This document shows positions 50,918 to 59,660 of a DNA stretch of 64,000 bases, in pieces; position 1 is the first letter of the stretch, and every line of letters begins with the position of its first letter. This DNA comes from G964291335 sp964291335. GTDB lineage: Bacteria; Chloroflexota; Dehalococcoidia; Lucifugimonadales; UBA3495. The stretch spans positions 186,001 to 250,000 of the forward strand of contig OZ219749.1 of assembly GCA_964291335.2 (NCBI GenBank), in the 5' to 3' direction. The position numbers were made by a program, and so were the translations under genes. The notes under the pieces were generated by a model that had not been told where the DNA came from, ran no database searches, and was given only the letters and a program-made list of their open reading frames with translations.

Positions 50918-51708
50918 GGGTCGCCGGCGTGGTTTCCCGGGACTGCCGGCGGCTGGCTGTGTTTTGTTGGGGGATGGTTGTTCTCCGGGCGCATGGCGCC
51001 GGGGGTGGAGTTGTTCCGGGCAGTTGCCGGTTCCTGCCGGAGTGCGCCGGTCTTGAGCCTTCCGGCGGCCGGGTTGCGGCAGCGGCGCGTTTCGGCGGTT
51101 CTGCCTGGGATAGAGGCGCCGGCCGGCGCGCTGTCGGTTTCCAGTCGGTTTTTTTCTGCGTCAGGGGCCCGGATGCCGGTGAGAGGGTAAGGATGCCCTT
51201 AAATTGCTGATCAGAAGGGTTCAGGGGCTTTTCCTGATTCGATTGGTTTCCCGTTTTGCGGGGTGATTTCCCTGCTGGACAGGGTCTTGCCGGTGAGTTG
51301 CCGGAGGGTTGCCGGGTCAGGGATTCAAGCTGGTCGCTTTGCTTGGGATGTTCTGCCCGCCCGGGGCTGTTTTTCGCGGTTTATTTTCCCGGTCGGCTCT
51401 GCCGGGGCTGGGTTGTCGGTCTCTTTTGCCGGGGAGGTTATTCCCCGAGGAGCCAGGTAGTCATGGGCCTTCGGCGTTTTTGGTCCTTTTGGTCCGTTGG
51501 TGGCTGCTCACCTGGGGTGGTTGAGGTCGGTCCCTTTTTCGCTGATGTGTGTTTCACTCCGGGGAATCAGTCTGCGGGGGTTCACCGATTCGGGCAGTCC
51601 GTGCAGTCCGGTCGGTCGCTTTGGGGAAGCTGTCGCTCCCCGGGTCCGGGGGGGTAATTTCCGGCCTTTGGCGGCCGCCGCCGGATGGCCGCCGGATGCC
51701 TGCCGGAT
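50918..51708. other. Gene-free spacer between R1 and R2
   Basis: About 790 G/T-rich bases. A frame starting MQNFIPPVFPSRKG runs out of R1, but its remainder is unlike any protein and differs after each repeat copy. I see no gene here. Confidence 0.45.
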
Positions 51709-52083
51709 CCACAGTTTTGGGGGCATTTATGCTTGCGATCGGCAGGCATTTTGTCCATTTCAGCCCTTTTTGGGGCGCTGAAAATTACGAAACCGGCCCA
51801 CCTTCCGGGCAAAATCCGGCCTTTTCCCTTACATGGGAAAGATTTGAGTATCTACGAATTCACTACAGGGTCGCGGCAGATATAGGGATATTTAACCATT
51901 TAACGAAGCGATTTTTCTCGTTAAATGAATTCCGTTCTAATTTCCCCCTTTTTCAGATATAAATTCATCGTCTGAAATTAGAACATTTAACGATTTAACG
52001 AAATAGCGGGATCTAATGCAAAATTTTATACCCCCTGTTTTTCCCTCACGTAAGGGGAAATCGCTATTTTTTGCCGGCAGGGG
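51709..52083. repeat. Long direct repeat, copy R2
   Basis: Same organisation as R1. Shares about 15 further bases with R1 after the end (GTCGCCGGCGTGGTTTC). R2 and R3 bracket the MNT/HEPN, CBASS and AAA+ genes. Confidence 0.85.
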
Positions 52084-52663
52084 TCGCCGGCGTGGTTTCG
52101 GAGGTTGGCGCCGGCGGCGTGGTCTCGCCAGGGCGGTCGCCCGTTCTTCCGGCGTTTTGCCGGGGTCTGTTGACCAGGCGCCGGCGGATTCTTTTTCGCC
52201 CGGCGTCCCGGCCTGGGGTAATTCACTTTCCGGTCGTGAGCCTTCCGGTGAAGTTTCCGGCGGCGGCCGCTGTGGTCAGCCGACTTTCTGCCGGATTACT
52301 TCCCGGGCTTTCCTCAGGTCGAAAATCAGATCCAGCAGTTCCGGGTCGTTAACGCCCTGGCGCTGTCTGGTCAGCGCCGATGCCGTCTCTATTCTCCTTT
52401 CCTGCCCTTTCGGATTTTCAGTTGGTTGGGGTTTGGTTGGGGTAACGCAGTCCCGGCGGTGTTTTGGGTTGATGCCGGCATTGCCGGACGGGAGCAGTGG
52501 AGCAGCCGGCCTTTGAGCCGGGCCGGTTTCGGCCCGGCCCGGGAATTGCCCTTATTTCGCGCTGATCGGCGTTTTCCGGGGGGGGTTGGGGTCGCTCCGT
52601 GTCCTTTTCCCTGTTCCCCGGGAAAAGTAGGCTGTTTTTCGCTCTGGCGGCGTTCTGGCGGGG
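52084..52663. other. Mostly empty; one possible 38-residue frame
   Basis: A minus-strand frame at 52276-52392 gives ETASALTRQRQGVNDPELLD and LIFDLRKAREVIRQKVG, a plausible helical end of a protein, but it lacks an acceptable start. Nothing else is recognised. Confidence 0.3.
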
Positions 52664-53200
52664 TTATCCCCTGCCGGCCCGGACTTCCCTGGCCCGGTCA
52701 ATGATTCTTTGGACATCGTTGACGGTGGCGGCGTAGTCCGGGATTTCGGTCAGCATTGGCCGGTTTTTCCCCGGGCAGGCGTCATTGCCGGCGTAGGCGG
52801 AATAGACTTCCGCCGGTATGGATAGGGTGAAGCCCCCATTGCCGGGTCATAATGCCGGATTGTCTCCAGCAGCCGTTCCAGGCCGTGCTTGTGGCAGCAA
52901 GGCCTTTGCAGGCTTTCCAGGCTTTCCAGGAGCGCCTGCATGGCTTGTTCCAGGGCGTTCTGCGCCTGCTGTCCCTGCAGCAGGTCGTGCCGTTCCAGCG
53001 CTGCCAGGTTCTGAAATCCGGTCAGGTGAATTCGGGCGTGGAGCAGCCGGAGTTCGTATATTGCCCAGTCGTACTTGTACTCGGTGGGCTGGTCGGCGCA
53101 GCAGCAGGCGCCGTGTTTTTCGGCATTGGGGGAGATGATTATTCCGTCGTGGACGGCTTTGGTTTCCAGTCTCTGTTCCGGTAACGGCGGTTGCAGCGGA
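52664..53200 (-). pseudogene. HEPN-domain protein, frameshifted, partner of the MNT gene
   Basis: Downstream of and overlapping the nucleotidyltransferase. One frame gives KYDWAIYELRLLHARIHL, ALEQAMQALLESLESLQRP and HKHGLERLLETIRHYDPAMG. At a G5 run (about 52825) the frame breaks; the adjacent -1 frame continues FTLSIPAEVYSAYAGNDACP and ends RIIDRAREVRAGRG at 52664. Together this is the HEPN layout (A-L-E-x-A-M-K-x-L-L ... H-x-L ... Y...P ... R-A-R-E). In MNT-HEPN pairs the HEPN is an RNase toxin silenced by the transferase. The start codon is unclear. Broken gene or one-base assembly error. Confidence 0.5.
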
Positions 53201-53474
53201 ATTTTTCCAGTGTCCGCCGGATCAGCCGGGTTTCCACCGGGCTAGGGTATTGGTCGGCGGCAGCCCGGCGCGCGGCGCCTTCGGCAGTTTCCCGGTCTTC
53301 CGTGTTCGGGAGGTCGGGGTAAACCAGCATTATGTCGATGTCCGAGTAGGGTTCCCGGTAGTCGCCTCTGGCCCGGGAGCCGAACAGAATGGTCAGGTGC
53401 GGCTGCTGGCTCTGTTGGATGGTCCGGGCTACGGCCAGGGCCCGGGGGTCCGGGTTTGGTCCGGTGGGGAGCAT
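53139..53474 (-). CDS. MNT-type minimal nucleotidyltransferase (antitoxin)
   Basis: 111 residues. The signature GSRARGDYREPYSDIDIMLV carries Gly-Ser and the Asp-x-Asp catalytic pair. Minimal nucleotidyltransferases of this size pair with HEPN toxins and block them by AMPylating or polyadenylylating a Tyr. A HEPN-like frame follows directly, supporting a toxin-antitoxin pair. Confidence 0.8.
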   Translation of the reverse strand: MLPTGPNPDPRALAVARTIQQSQQPHLTILFGSRARGDYREPYSDIDIMLVYPDLPNTEDRETAEGAARRAAADQYPSPVETRLIRRTLEKFRCNRRYRNRDWKPKPSTTE

Positions 53475-53703
53475 GTTTTTTCCGTTCCGGGATGCGGTGG
53501 AGTTCCAGGGCGTGGTAGCTGTTGGTGTTGGCTTGCCGGTTGGGAGGTATGGGATTTGCCGTCCCCCGATTCTGCGGCGTGCTGTTACTGTGTTCCCTCG
53601 CGGAGGGATGCCGACTGGCTGCGGAGGTTGATTTCACGATTCAGGTCTTTCCGCTGTGTGTCGGCCGTGCGATGGTAGTTTGTCAGCAGCGCGCTGTGAT
53701 GGT

Positions 53704-54351
53704 TCAGGGTTTTGTCCAGTTGTCAGCGTCCGGGTCGTTGATGGATCTGTCTATGGGCAGTTGTCTGTCCCGGGGGAGCAGGCGGTCCAGCTCGCGCTCT
53801 TCTTGTGTTATGCCCAGCAGCCGCGCCAGCCGGCGCTGTTCACTGTCGCTGCGTAGGGTGAAGGTTGCAGGAGGGTTATCCTGAAATGTCTCCAGTTGGG
53901 TCAGCAGGTATTCGGCGGCGGTTTGGGCTTGTTCTATCTCATCCCAGTCCCGCTGGTTCTCATAGAAGTTGGCGTGCATTGTCTCCACAGCGTTAAAGCG
54001 GTCCATGAATCGGTTGATGCGGTTCTGTCTGGTTCTTCGCGAAGCGGATGACTGGTCTGCCATTACGGTGGCGACGTGGCGGGCGATGTCAATGAGGTCG
54101 CCGTGTTTCCGGTGGTTCCAACCCCGCTGGGCGCCGACGGCTTTCAGCGCGTGGGCCACGGATGCCCAGATCTTCTCTGACGCCTGGAGGCGGTCGCGGT
54201 TGGCGATTTCGATTGGGGTATGTTCCTGGAATCGTTTGCTCATTGTCCGGTGGGCTGCCTGGTCATTTCTGCCGGGCTGGGGCAGGGGTGTTTCGGGTGA
54301 TTGCTTTGGCATCATTTCTTTGCTCCCGATAGTCTGCCAGCGTTCCTCCAT
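53704..54351 (-). CDS. HEPN/PaREP1-like protein
   Basis: 215 residues, or 179 from the internal ATG (MSKRFQEHTP). The core RLQASEKIWASVAHALKAVG followed by RGWNHRKHGDL is the pattern of PaREP1/HEPN helical proteins, where the conserved H may be part of an R-x4-6-H site. The C-terminal half is helical (RLARLLGITQEERELDRLL). Located between the MNT/HEPN pair and the CBASS operon. Confidence 0.6.
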   Translation of the reverse strand: MEERWQTIGSKEMMPKQSPETPLPQPGRNDQAAHRTMSKRFQEHTPIEIANRDRLQASEKIWASVAHALKAVGAQRGWNHRKHGDLIDIARHVATVMADQSSASRRTRQNRINRFMDRFNAVETMHANFYENQRDWDEIEQAQTAAEYLLTQLETFQDNPPATFTLRSDSEQRRLARLLGITQEERELDRLLPRDRQLPIDRSINDPDADNWTKP

Positions 54352-54416
54352 CGGTCATTCTCACCGCTTTCCCGGCTGGCAGGCATGAAAAATTCATGGG
54401 CTTGGGTTTTCAGCCC

Positions 54417-55070
54417 TTACTTTGGAAGAAGTCCTTTGCCTTTCAGGAATGCCGTTACAGTTTGAACTTCCGGCAGGTGGCAGCGTTTGTATTTTGAACC
54501 GCTGCCGCACGGACATGACCTTCTTCTGCTGGGGTTTGTCTCTGCGATAGCCAGGATTTCCCTAATGTATTCCATCTCTCCCCTGGCCCCATGCGAATAT
54601 TCGCCCCATAGGTCGCTTCTGGCTGCCTGCAGACCGTACCGGTCAGTGTATGAGAGTCGGTAGAAGAATGGGACCACCAGTTCGGAAACGAACCGGTCAA
54701 TCGTCCCATAACTTTTTGGAGAAGTTCCAAAGGCCAGGCAGCAGGATCCATCCTCGTAAAAGTGCAGGTCGATTACCTGGCAATTGTTCTGCCTGGCAAT
54801 CTCATAACGGCGTTCACTCTCTTCATAAACTGGCGGCCAAAGGTATGTTGGGATAGTGGTTGCCAATTCAATTCTTACTTGAAAAGAGTCGCAAAGGAAC
54901 GTTCTTGCTTCGCGGTGTTCCTCCTCGTCGCCGATCATCAATTTGTTAGTTTCCCGCTTGAAGGCCGCGCAGAAGCGCAGCTCTCCTTCAATCCTGCCTT
55001 CGCTTGGCAGGAAAACCAACTCCGGATAGTTTGAACTGAGCCAATTCAGATCGCTCTGGCTTAATTTCAT
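54417..55070 (-). CDS. SEC-C motif protein of the CBASS operon
   Basis: 217 residues. The C-terminus carries RSCPCGSGSKYKRCHLPEV, a SEC-C zinc motif (C-x-C-x8-C-H). The N-terminal part (NYPELVFLPSEGRIEGELRF, REARTFLCDSFQVRIELATT) looks like an independent domain that I do not recognise. Its start overlaps the CD-NTase stop (ATGA), so it belongs to that operon. Possibly a co-effector or regulator; unusual for type I CBASS. Confidence 0.65.
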   Translation of the reverse strand: MKLSQSDLNWLSSNYPELVFLPSEGRIEGELRFCAAFKRETNKLMIGDEEEHREARTFLCDSFQVRIELATTIPTYLWPPVYEESERRYEIARQNNCQVIDLHFYEDGSCCLAFGTSPKSYGTIDRFVSELVVPFFYRLSYTDRYGLQAARSDLWGEYSHGARGEMEYIREILAIAETNPSRRRSCPCGSGSKYKRCHLPEVQTVTAFLKGKGLLPK

Positions 55071-56026
55071 TGGGCATAAGGTTTCCTTGGGGTAATTGCC
55101 ACCGGGGATGCTGCGGTGGTGGCCGGTCTACTATTGTTGCTTGAAGAGGACTTGCCGAATTCCTCTCCGAAGAGTTTCCTCCATTTCCGGAGGCTCTTCT
55201 CGGCATCGGGTTCGCTGTATGCGTCGTTAACCTGATTGGTGTAGATATTGAATTTTTCCCGGAAGTTGCGGTATTTGTTCTGGTCCCAGTGTCTGGTAAA
55301 CGTCTCCTGTGGTAGTACGGGGTTTCTGACTTCCGGCATGGACGGGTTCGCTTGAAGGAACGTGTTAATTCTGTCGCACACGGTTTTCAGGGTATCCGGT
55401 ACATTCTTGAAGTTGGAGTCCCCTTCTCCGTCATAGACGCTGTTCCCAATCAGAGTTGTCAGCAGGATTGAGGGAGCGGTTAAGTTGCCTTTGTGATCCC
55501 GCAGGAATTTCAGGAGTCTGGTCACTCTTTTGAGATTGCCGTTGGTGATCTGTGTCTTGCCGTTAAACCACTCCCGGTAACCGGTACCGTCGGTAATCTC
55601 GAACCTGTCGGTTTCCTTGTTGCAGATGTACCGCTGCCCGTCAATTTGCACGCAGGGCACTATGTCCAGGTGGAAGTCCCCTGCGTAATCGATCATTACG
55701 CACCTGGTCTTTCTATGGGACATGCTCTTGTAGGTGCCGTGTTCCTGCAAGCGCCGGTAAACTTCTTCAATGTAGTCGGACGGCTTTTTGCCCTTCTCGT
55801 ATTTCATGAAGAGCAGTATGTCAGCGTCATACTCTTTGTTTCCCTCCGGCTTTATGATGGTTCTCAGCGCGTAGGAACCCTGTCTTTCCACTTTTTCGAA
55901 GGATGCCAAAACCTTGCTCAGGTGAGTGGTCACTGCTGAGACGTGCTGGTTCAGGCTATCAAGCCTCGACCGGTTGATATTGACGTGATCGACGAGAAAC
56001 CGTTCAAAGTCTTCAACTCTTTTCAA
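55067..56026 (-). CDS. CBASS cyclic-oligonucleotide synthase (CD-NTase)
   Basis: 319 residues of the cGAS/DncV-like family. The active site is visible: VERQGSYALRTIIKPEGNKE (G-S, about residues 48-50), the acidic pair in EYDADILLFM (about 66-70) and the third Asp in DFHLDIVPCV (about 118). The following helical domain (LKRVTRLLKFLRDHKGN) is also typical. On phage infection such enzymes make a cyclic di- or trinucleotide that activates the adjacent effector. It starts inside the end of the patatin gene (14-base overlap). The nucleotide product cannot be told from sequence. Confidence 0.88.
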   Translation of the reverse strand: MKRVEDFERFLVDHVNINRSRLDSLNQHVSAVTTHLSKVLASFEKVERQGSYALRTIIKPEGNKEYDADILLFMKYEKGKKPSDYIEEVYRRLQEHGTYKSMSHRKTRCVMIDYAGDFHLDIVPCVQIDGQRYICNKETDRFEITDGTGYREWFNGKTQITNGNLKRVTRLLKFLRDHKGNLTAPSILLTTLIGNSVYDGEGDSNFKNVPDTLKTVCDRINTFLQANPSMPEVRNPVLPQETFTRHWDQNKYRNFREKFNIYTNQVNDAYSEPDAEKSLRKWRKLFGEEFGKSSSSNNSRPATTAASPVAITPRKPYAQ

Positions 56027-56960
56027 CGCGGGAACCTCCTATAAATCGGAGAATGGTTCTACCTCGGTAAGTGAAGTCCTTATCTGCCAGGGCCTTCAGG
56101 TTCCGCAGGTGCTTGGTATCGTCCAGTTGCCAATCTTCAATTTCCGGGTCTAACCGGAGATATTGGTCCTGAAGGAGCAGTCCGGCCATATTGGTTGAGG
56201 CCTGGGATTGAAGGGCCAGAATGTATGAAACTAACTTTGCTCTTTTCCAGCCGGTTAAAAAGCCCCACCAACGCCGCTTTCCGTACATCGTTGCTGCGTG
56301 TCCGGTTCCGATTGACAGGATCCGGACTTCTTCAATTCTCTTATTGAATTTGGAGAGCGCCTCGATTAAAGCGAGGATTGACGGATTGTTCGCCCATATT
56401 CCGCCATCGGCCAGGAGGTACGTCCCAACTTCTTTGGGGTTGAAAAAGGTTGGTGCAGCGCAGGATGCCATGATAGCATCCCTGAGCAATACTCTGCCGT
56501 CGCGGTTGTAGCTTTCCCCCAGCTCCCGGAGATATCCGGACTTGAATACGTGGACGCTTCCGGTCCCGATGTCGGCGCTTGGAATCATCAGGGGTGTCTG
56601 TACCTGTCCAAGGGTTACGTCGGGCAGGTATCTTTCTACAACGTCTTGTAATGGCTTTCTGTCATATTTGCTATGAAGAAGTTGCAGTATGACTGCGGGT
56701 ATTGGCCTTTTCTTGAAGATCCTGGGTGCTTCCTCCTCAAACAGGCTTACGACCTCCTTCATCGAGATTCCGGTTGCCACGGCGCTGGTGATGATTGAAC
56801 CGGTGCTTGTACCTGCCAACAGGTCGAAACATTCCCTGGCTTGGATGCCTGTAGCTTCTTCCAGTTGGGCTAAGAGTTGGGCCGGGTAAATGCCTCTGGC
56901 GCCGCCTCCGTCCACTGCCAGGATGTTGAATGCAGTCTTGGTGTTTAGGCCGCTGTTCAT
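56013..56960 (-). CDS. capV: Patatin-like phospholipase, CBASS effector
   Basis: 315 residues with all patatin motifs. The oxyanion hole is VDGGGARGIYPAQLL (about residues 15-29). The nucleophile serine is in LLAGTSTGSIIT, and the catalytic Asp is in LLADGGIWANNPS. As in CapV, it should degrade membrane phospholipids when bound by the cyclic nucleotide made by the next gene, killing the infected cell. First gene of the three-gene operon. No signal peptide. Confidence 0.9.
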   Translation of the reverse strand: MNSGLNTKTAFNILAVDGGGARGIYPAQLLAQLEEATGIQARECFDLLAGTSTGSIITSAVATGISMKEVVSLFEEEAPRIFKKRPIPAVILQLLHSKYDRKPLQDVVERYLPDVTLGQVQTPLMIPSADIGTGSVHVFKSGYLRELGESYNRDGRVLLRDAIMASCAAPTFFNPKEVGTYLLADGGIWANNPSILALIEALSKFNKRIEEVRILSIGTGHAATMYGKRRWWGFLTGWKRAKLVSYILALQSQASTNMAGLLLQDQYLRLDPEIEDWQLDDTKHLRNLKALADKDFTYRGRTILRFIGGSRVEKS

Positions 56961-57491
56961 GCTGTTCAGCCCGGGCGCCTCGGGTTCAAGGGATGGGGGT
57001 TATCCGGTGATTCTGGCTAGCCCGGACATCATGTTCGCTTACGGATTTTTGTGGTTTGGCTTGGATCTGTAATCTGTATGTTGTCAGGCGTGGTAGCCCC
57101 GGGTTCTGGTCTGGCGACTTTGGAGCCTTCTGACCCTGGCTCGGGTTTTTGCTCGTCCATCCACGGTTAATTCCCCCCCGGTCTGGCCCGCTGATACTCT
57201 CGCTCACGGTGTTCCGGGGTGTTAGGTATGCGGATCATTATGTTCAGTTGTAAGTGCTGGGTTCTACCATACTAACTTCTCCACATTGAGCAACATGTGT
57301 TTCTGCTACGGATGATTCAGTTTATTACCTTTCGCACTACGTGGTCAATTTCGATTTCCGTTGAAACGTAGTTGAGTGACCGAATTTTCTCCATCGGGAT
57401 GGAGATGTTCTCCGGTGCCGGGACGGGGATATTTCCTGCTGTGCGATAATGGTCCGATATGGCGAACCGGCTTTTCCCGTGAGGTTCCGAT
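56961..57491. promoter_or_regulatory. Divergent intergenic region between CBASS and AAA+ genes
   Basis: About 530 bases, AT-richer than the surroundings (57230-57330). Promoters for the leftward CBASS operon and the rightward AAA+ gene should be here. I cannot fix their hexamers. Confidence 0.4.
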
Positions 57492-58484
57492 ATGGCACGC
57501 GCTGAGTTGATTCTGGACCTGGTGAAGTCGGGTTCCTCCGGGGATCGGGTTCGGTTCCGCAAAGTTGTTGCGGCTCTGGCTGCGGAGGAACGGGCCAAAG
57601 GGCATACGGCGCTGGCGGATCGCATAATCGGCAGCATCCCGCCTGATGGCAATGGGAAGCGGGAATCCGCCGTTTTCTCCGCACCCGGCAGAGATCGGGA
57701 GTCGGGGGAGTTGGTCTTCGAAAAGACTCCGGCGTTCCGGCTGGACGACCTGATACTGCCGGAGGCGGTTGGGGAGGATGTGTCCGGGTTGATTGAAGAG
57801 CAGCTGCGGGCTGATTTATTGCTTTCTTACAGTCTTGAGCCCAGGCATCGGGTTCTCCTGACGGGAGCGCCGGGGAATGGCAAGACTTCGTTGGCGGAAG
57901 CGCTGGCGGATGCGCTGGCCGTCCCTTTTCTGGTAGTTCGTTATGAATCGGTGATCGGGAGTTACCTGGGTGAGACGGCGCAGCGGATTTCCCGGGTTTT
58001 CGATTACGCGCGTTCCCTGAGTTGCGTTCTCTTCTTTGATGAGTTTGATGCGGTGGCCAAGGAGCGGGGGGATGTCAATGAAACGGGGGAAATGAAGCGG
58101 GTGATGAGCTCGCTGCTGCTGCAGATTGATGCGCTGCCCAGCTATGTTGTGGCAGTGGCGGCCAGCAACCATCCGGAGTTGCTTGACCGGGCGGTTTGGC
58201 GTCGTTTTCAGGTTCATCTGGAACTGCCGGCGCCGGGGCTGGAGGAGATTCGGCGGTGGCTGCGCCGGTTTCAGGGGCGTACCGGTCCCGGAGTTATCGA
58301 TTCCGTTGACTGTCCGGCGGAGCAGTTGGCGGGCTTGAGTTTTGCCGAAGTTGAGGAGTTCGGGTTGAGCCTAGCGCGCCGTGCGGTATTGAAGCAGGCT
58401 GACGGGGATTGGGTAAAAGCCGGATTTGGCGGTATTCCGGATGCCCGGGCGCCAAATGGGGTAGCTTCCGAATTGGGTGGTTGA
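57492..58484 (+). CDS. AAA+ ATPase
   Basis: 330 residues after GAGG. Residues 1-80 form a helical N-terminal part. The AAA+ core has Walker A LTGAPGNGKTSLAEALA (about 121-137), Walker B CVLFFDEFDAVAKE (about 180), sensor 1 VVAVAASNHPELLD and an arginine-finger-like WRRF. It ends at 58484. This FtsH/Cdc48-like small AAA+ type is often paired with a subtilisin-like protease in bacterial conflict loci. No protease gene follows here, so it may act alone or its partner was lost. Confidence 0.8.
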   Translation: MARAELILDLVKSGSSGDRVRFRKVVAALAAEERAKGHTALADRIIGSIPPDGNGKRESAVFSAPGRDRESGELVFEKTPAFRLDDLILPEAVGEDVSGLIEEQLRADLLLSYSLEPRHRVLLTGAPGNGKTSLAEALADALAVPFLVVRYESVIGSYLGETAQRISRVFDYARSLSCVLFFDEFDAVAKERGDVNETGEMKRVMSSLLLQIDALPSYVVAVAASNHPELLDRAVWRRFQVHLELPAPGLEEIRRWLRRFQGRTGPGVIDSVDCPAEQLAGLSFAEVEEFGLSLARRAVLKQADGDWVKAGFGGIPDARAPNGVASELGG

Positions 58485-58880
58485 CCGGGGTTGTTTTCCA
58501 TTGGTGGATATTGATCCTGAGGGTTATGGGATCCTGGCAATCCCGGTTTTTCCGGTTGTCTGTTATGGGGTTGGAATCAATTGCCCCGTAGATTGTTGCC
58601 AGGTCAGCCGGCGTCCGGCCCTGTCGGGTTTTCGGTCCCGGAAATGAAATGGAAACGAAATGGCGTTTCCGGGGGTGATTCAGATACAAAAAAAAGTGAA
58701 ATGAAACGGAAATGATTTCCGGAAATGGCGGTTGTTGTTTCCGGGGTTTACCCCCGTTTTCACTGGGGGGACGCTTCTCCCCCGGTTTCTCTGCTGAGTC
58801 GGTTTTCTTCCCTGCCCGGTTGGTTCTTTTCCCGGCCTGCTCTCCCTTTTCCACGGAAGGGCACTGGAGGCCCTCATGAT
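58485..58880. other. Intergenic before R3
   Basis: About 400 bases without a supported gene. A purine-rich run with AAAAAAAAGTG near 58687 is the only notable feature. Confidence 0.4.
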
Positions 58881-59254
58881 CCACAGTTCTGGGGGCATTG
58901 ATGCTTGCGATCGGCGGTCATTTTGTCCATTTCAGCCCTTTTGCGGGTGTTGTAAATTACGAAACCGGCCCACTTTCCGGGCGAAATCCGGCCTTTTCCC
59001 TTACATGGGATAGATTTGAGTATCTACGAATTCACTACAGGCTCGCGGCAGACATGGGGATATTTAACCATTTAACGAACCGATTTTTCTCGTTAAATGC
59101 ATTCCGTTCTAATTTCCCCCTTTTTCAGATATAAATTCATCGTCTGAAATTAGAACATTTAACGATTTAACGAAATAGCGGGATCTAATGCAAAATTTTA
59201 TACCCCCTGTTTTTCCCTCACGTAAGGGGAAATCGCTATTTTTTGCCGGCAGGG
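58881..59254. repeat. Long direct repeat, copy R3
   Basis: Third copy of the ~374-bp repeat, with the same inverted repeats and TTTAACGA units. The sequence after it is again different, as it is after R1 and R2. Confidence 0.85.
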
Positions 59255-59660
59255 TGGTCCCGGGGCGGTGGTTCTCCGGCGTTCCCGCCGGTCAAGGGTT
59301 CTCCCCGGGGGAGTTCACAGTGAGTTGCCGCCGGAGAGTGGCTGTCCGTGTCGCGTTTTTCCCGGCGGGCGTTTTCGGCCTGGGAGCCGTTTTCCGGGCG
59401 ATTCTGCCCGGGATGGATACCACTCCTGATGGCGCAAAAACCTGCCGGAAAATGGCTCTCAGAAGGTTTCCGGGCGCTTTCCGGCGGTCGTCGGTGGTTC
59501 GGTGTGCGGTGGGGGGCGGTTTGCCCGGTGGCAGTGGGCGCCTTCAGGTTCCTGCTTTTACCACAATGTCGCGGGATTTTCCCGATTGTTCAGGCCGTGG
59601 CCGGCTTATGCCGATGAGGCAGTTTGATACCCCGTCGGGTTTGACTGTTTTCAATCGGAT
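59255..59660. other. Intergenic after R3
   Basis: About 400 bases between R3 and the methyltransferase stop. Nothing recognised. Confidence 0.4.
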
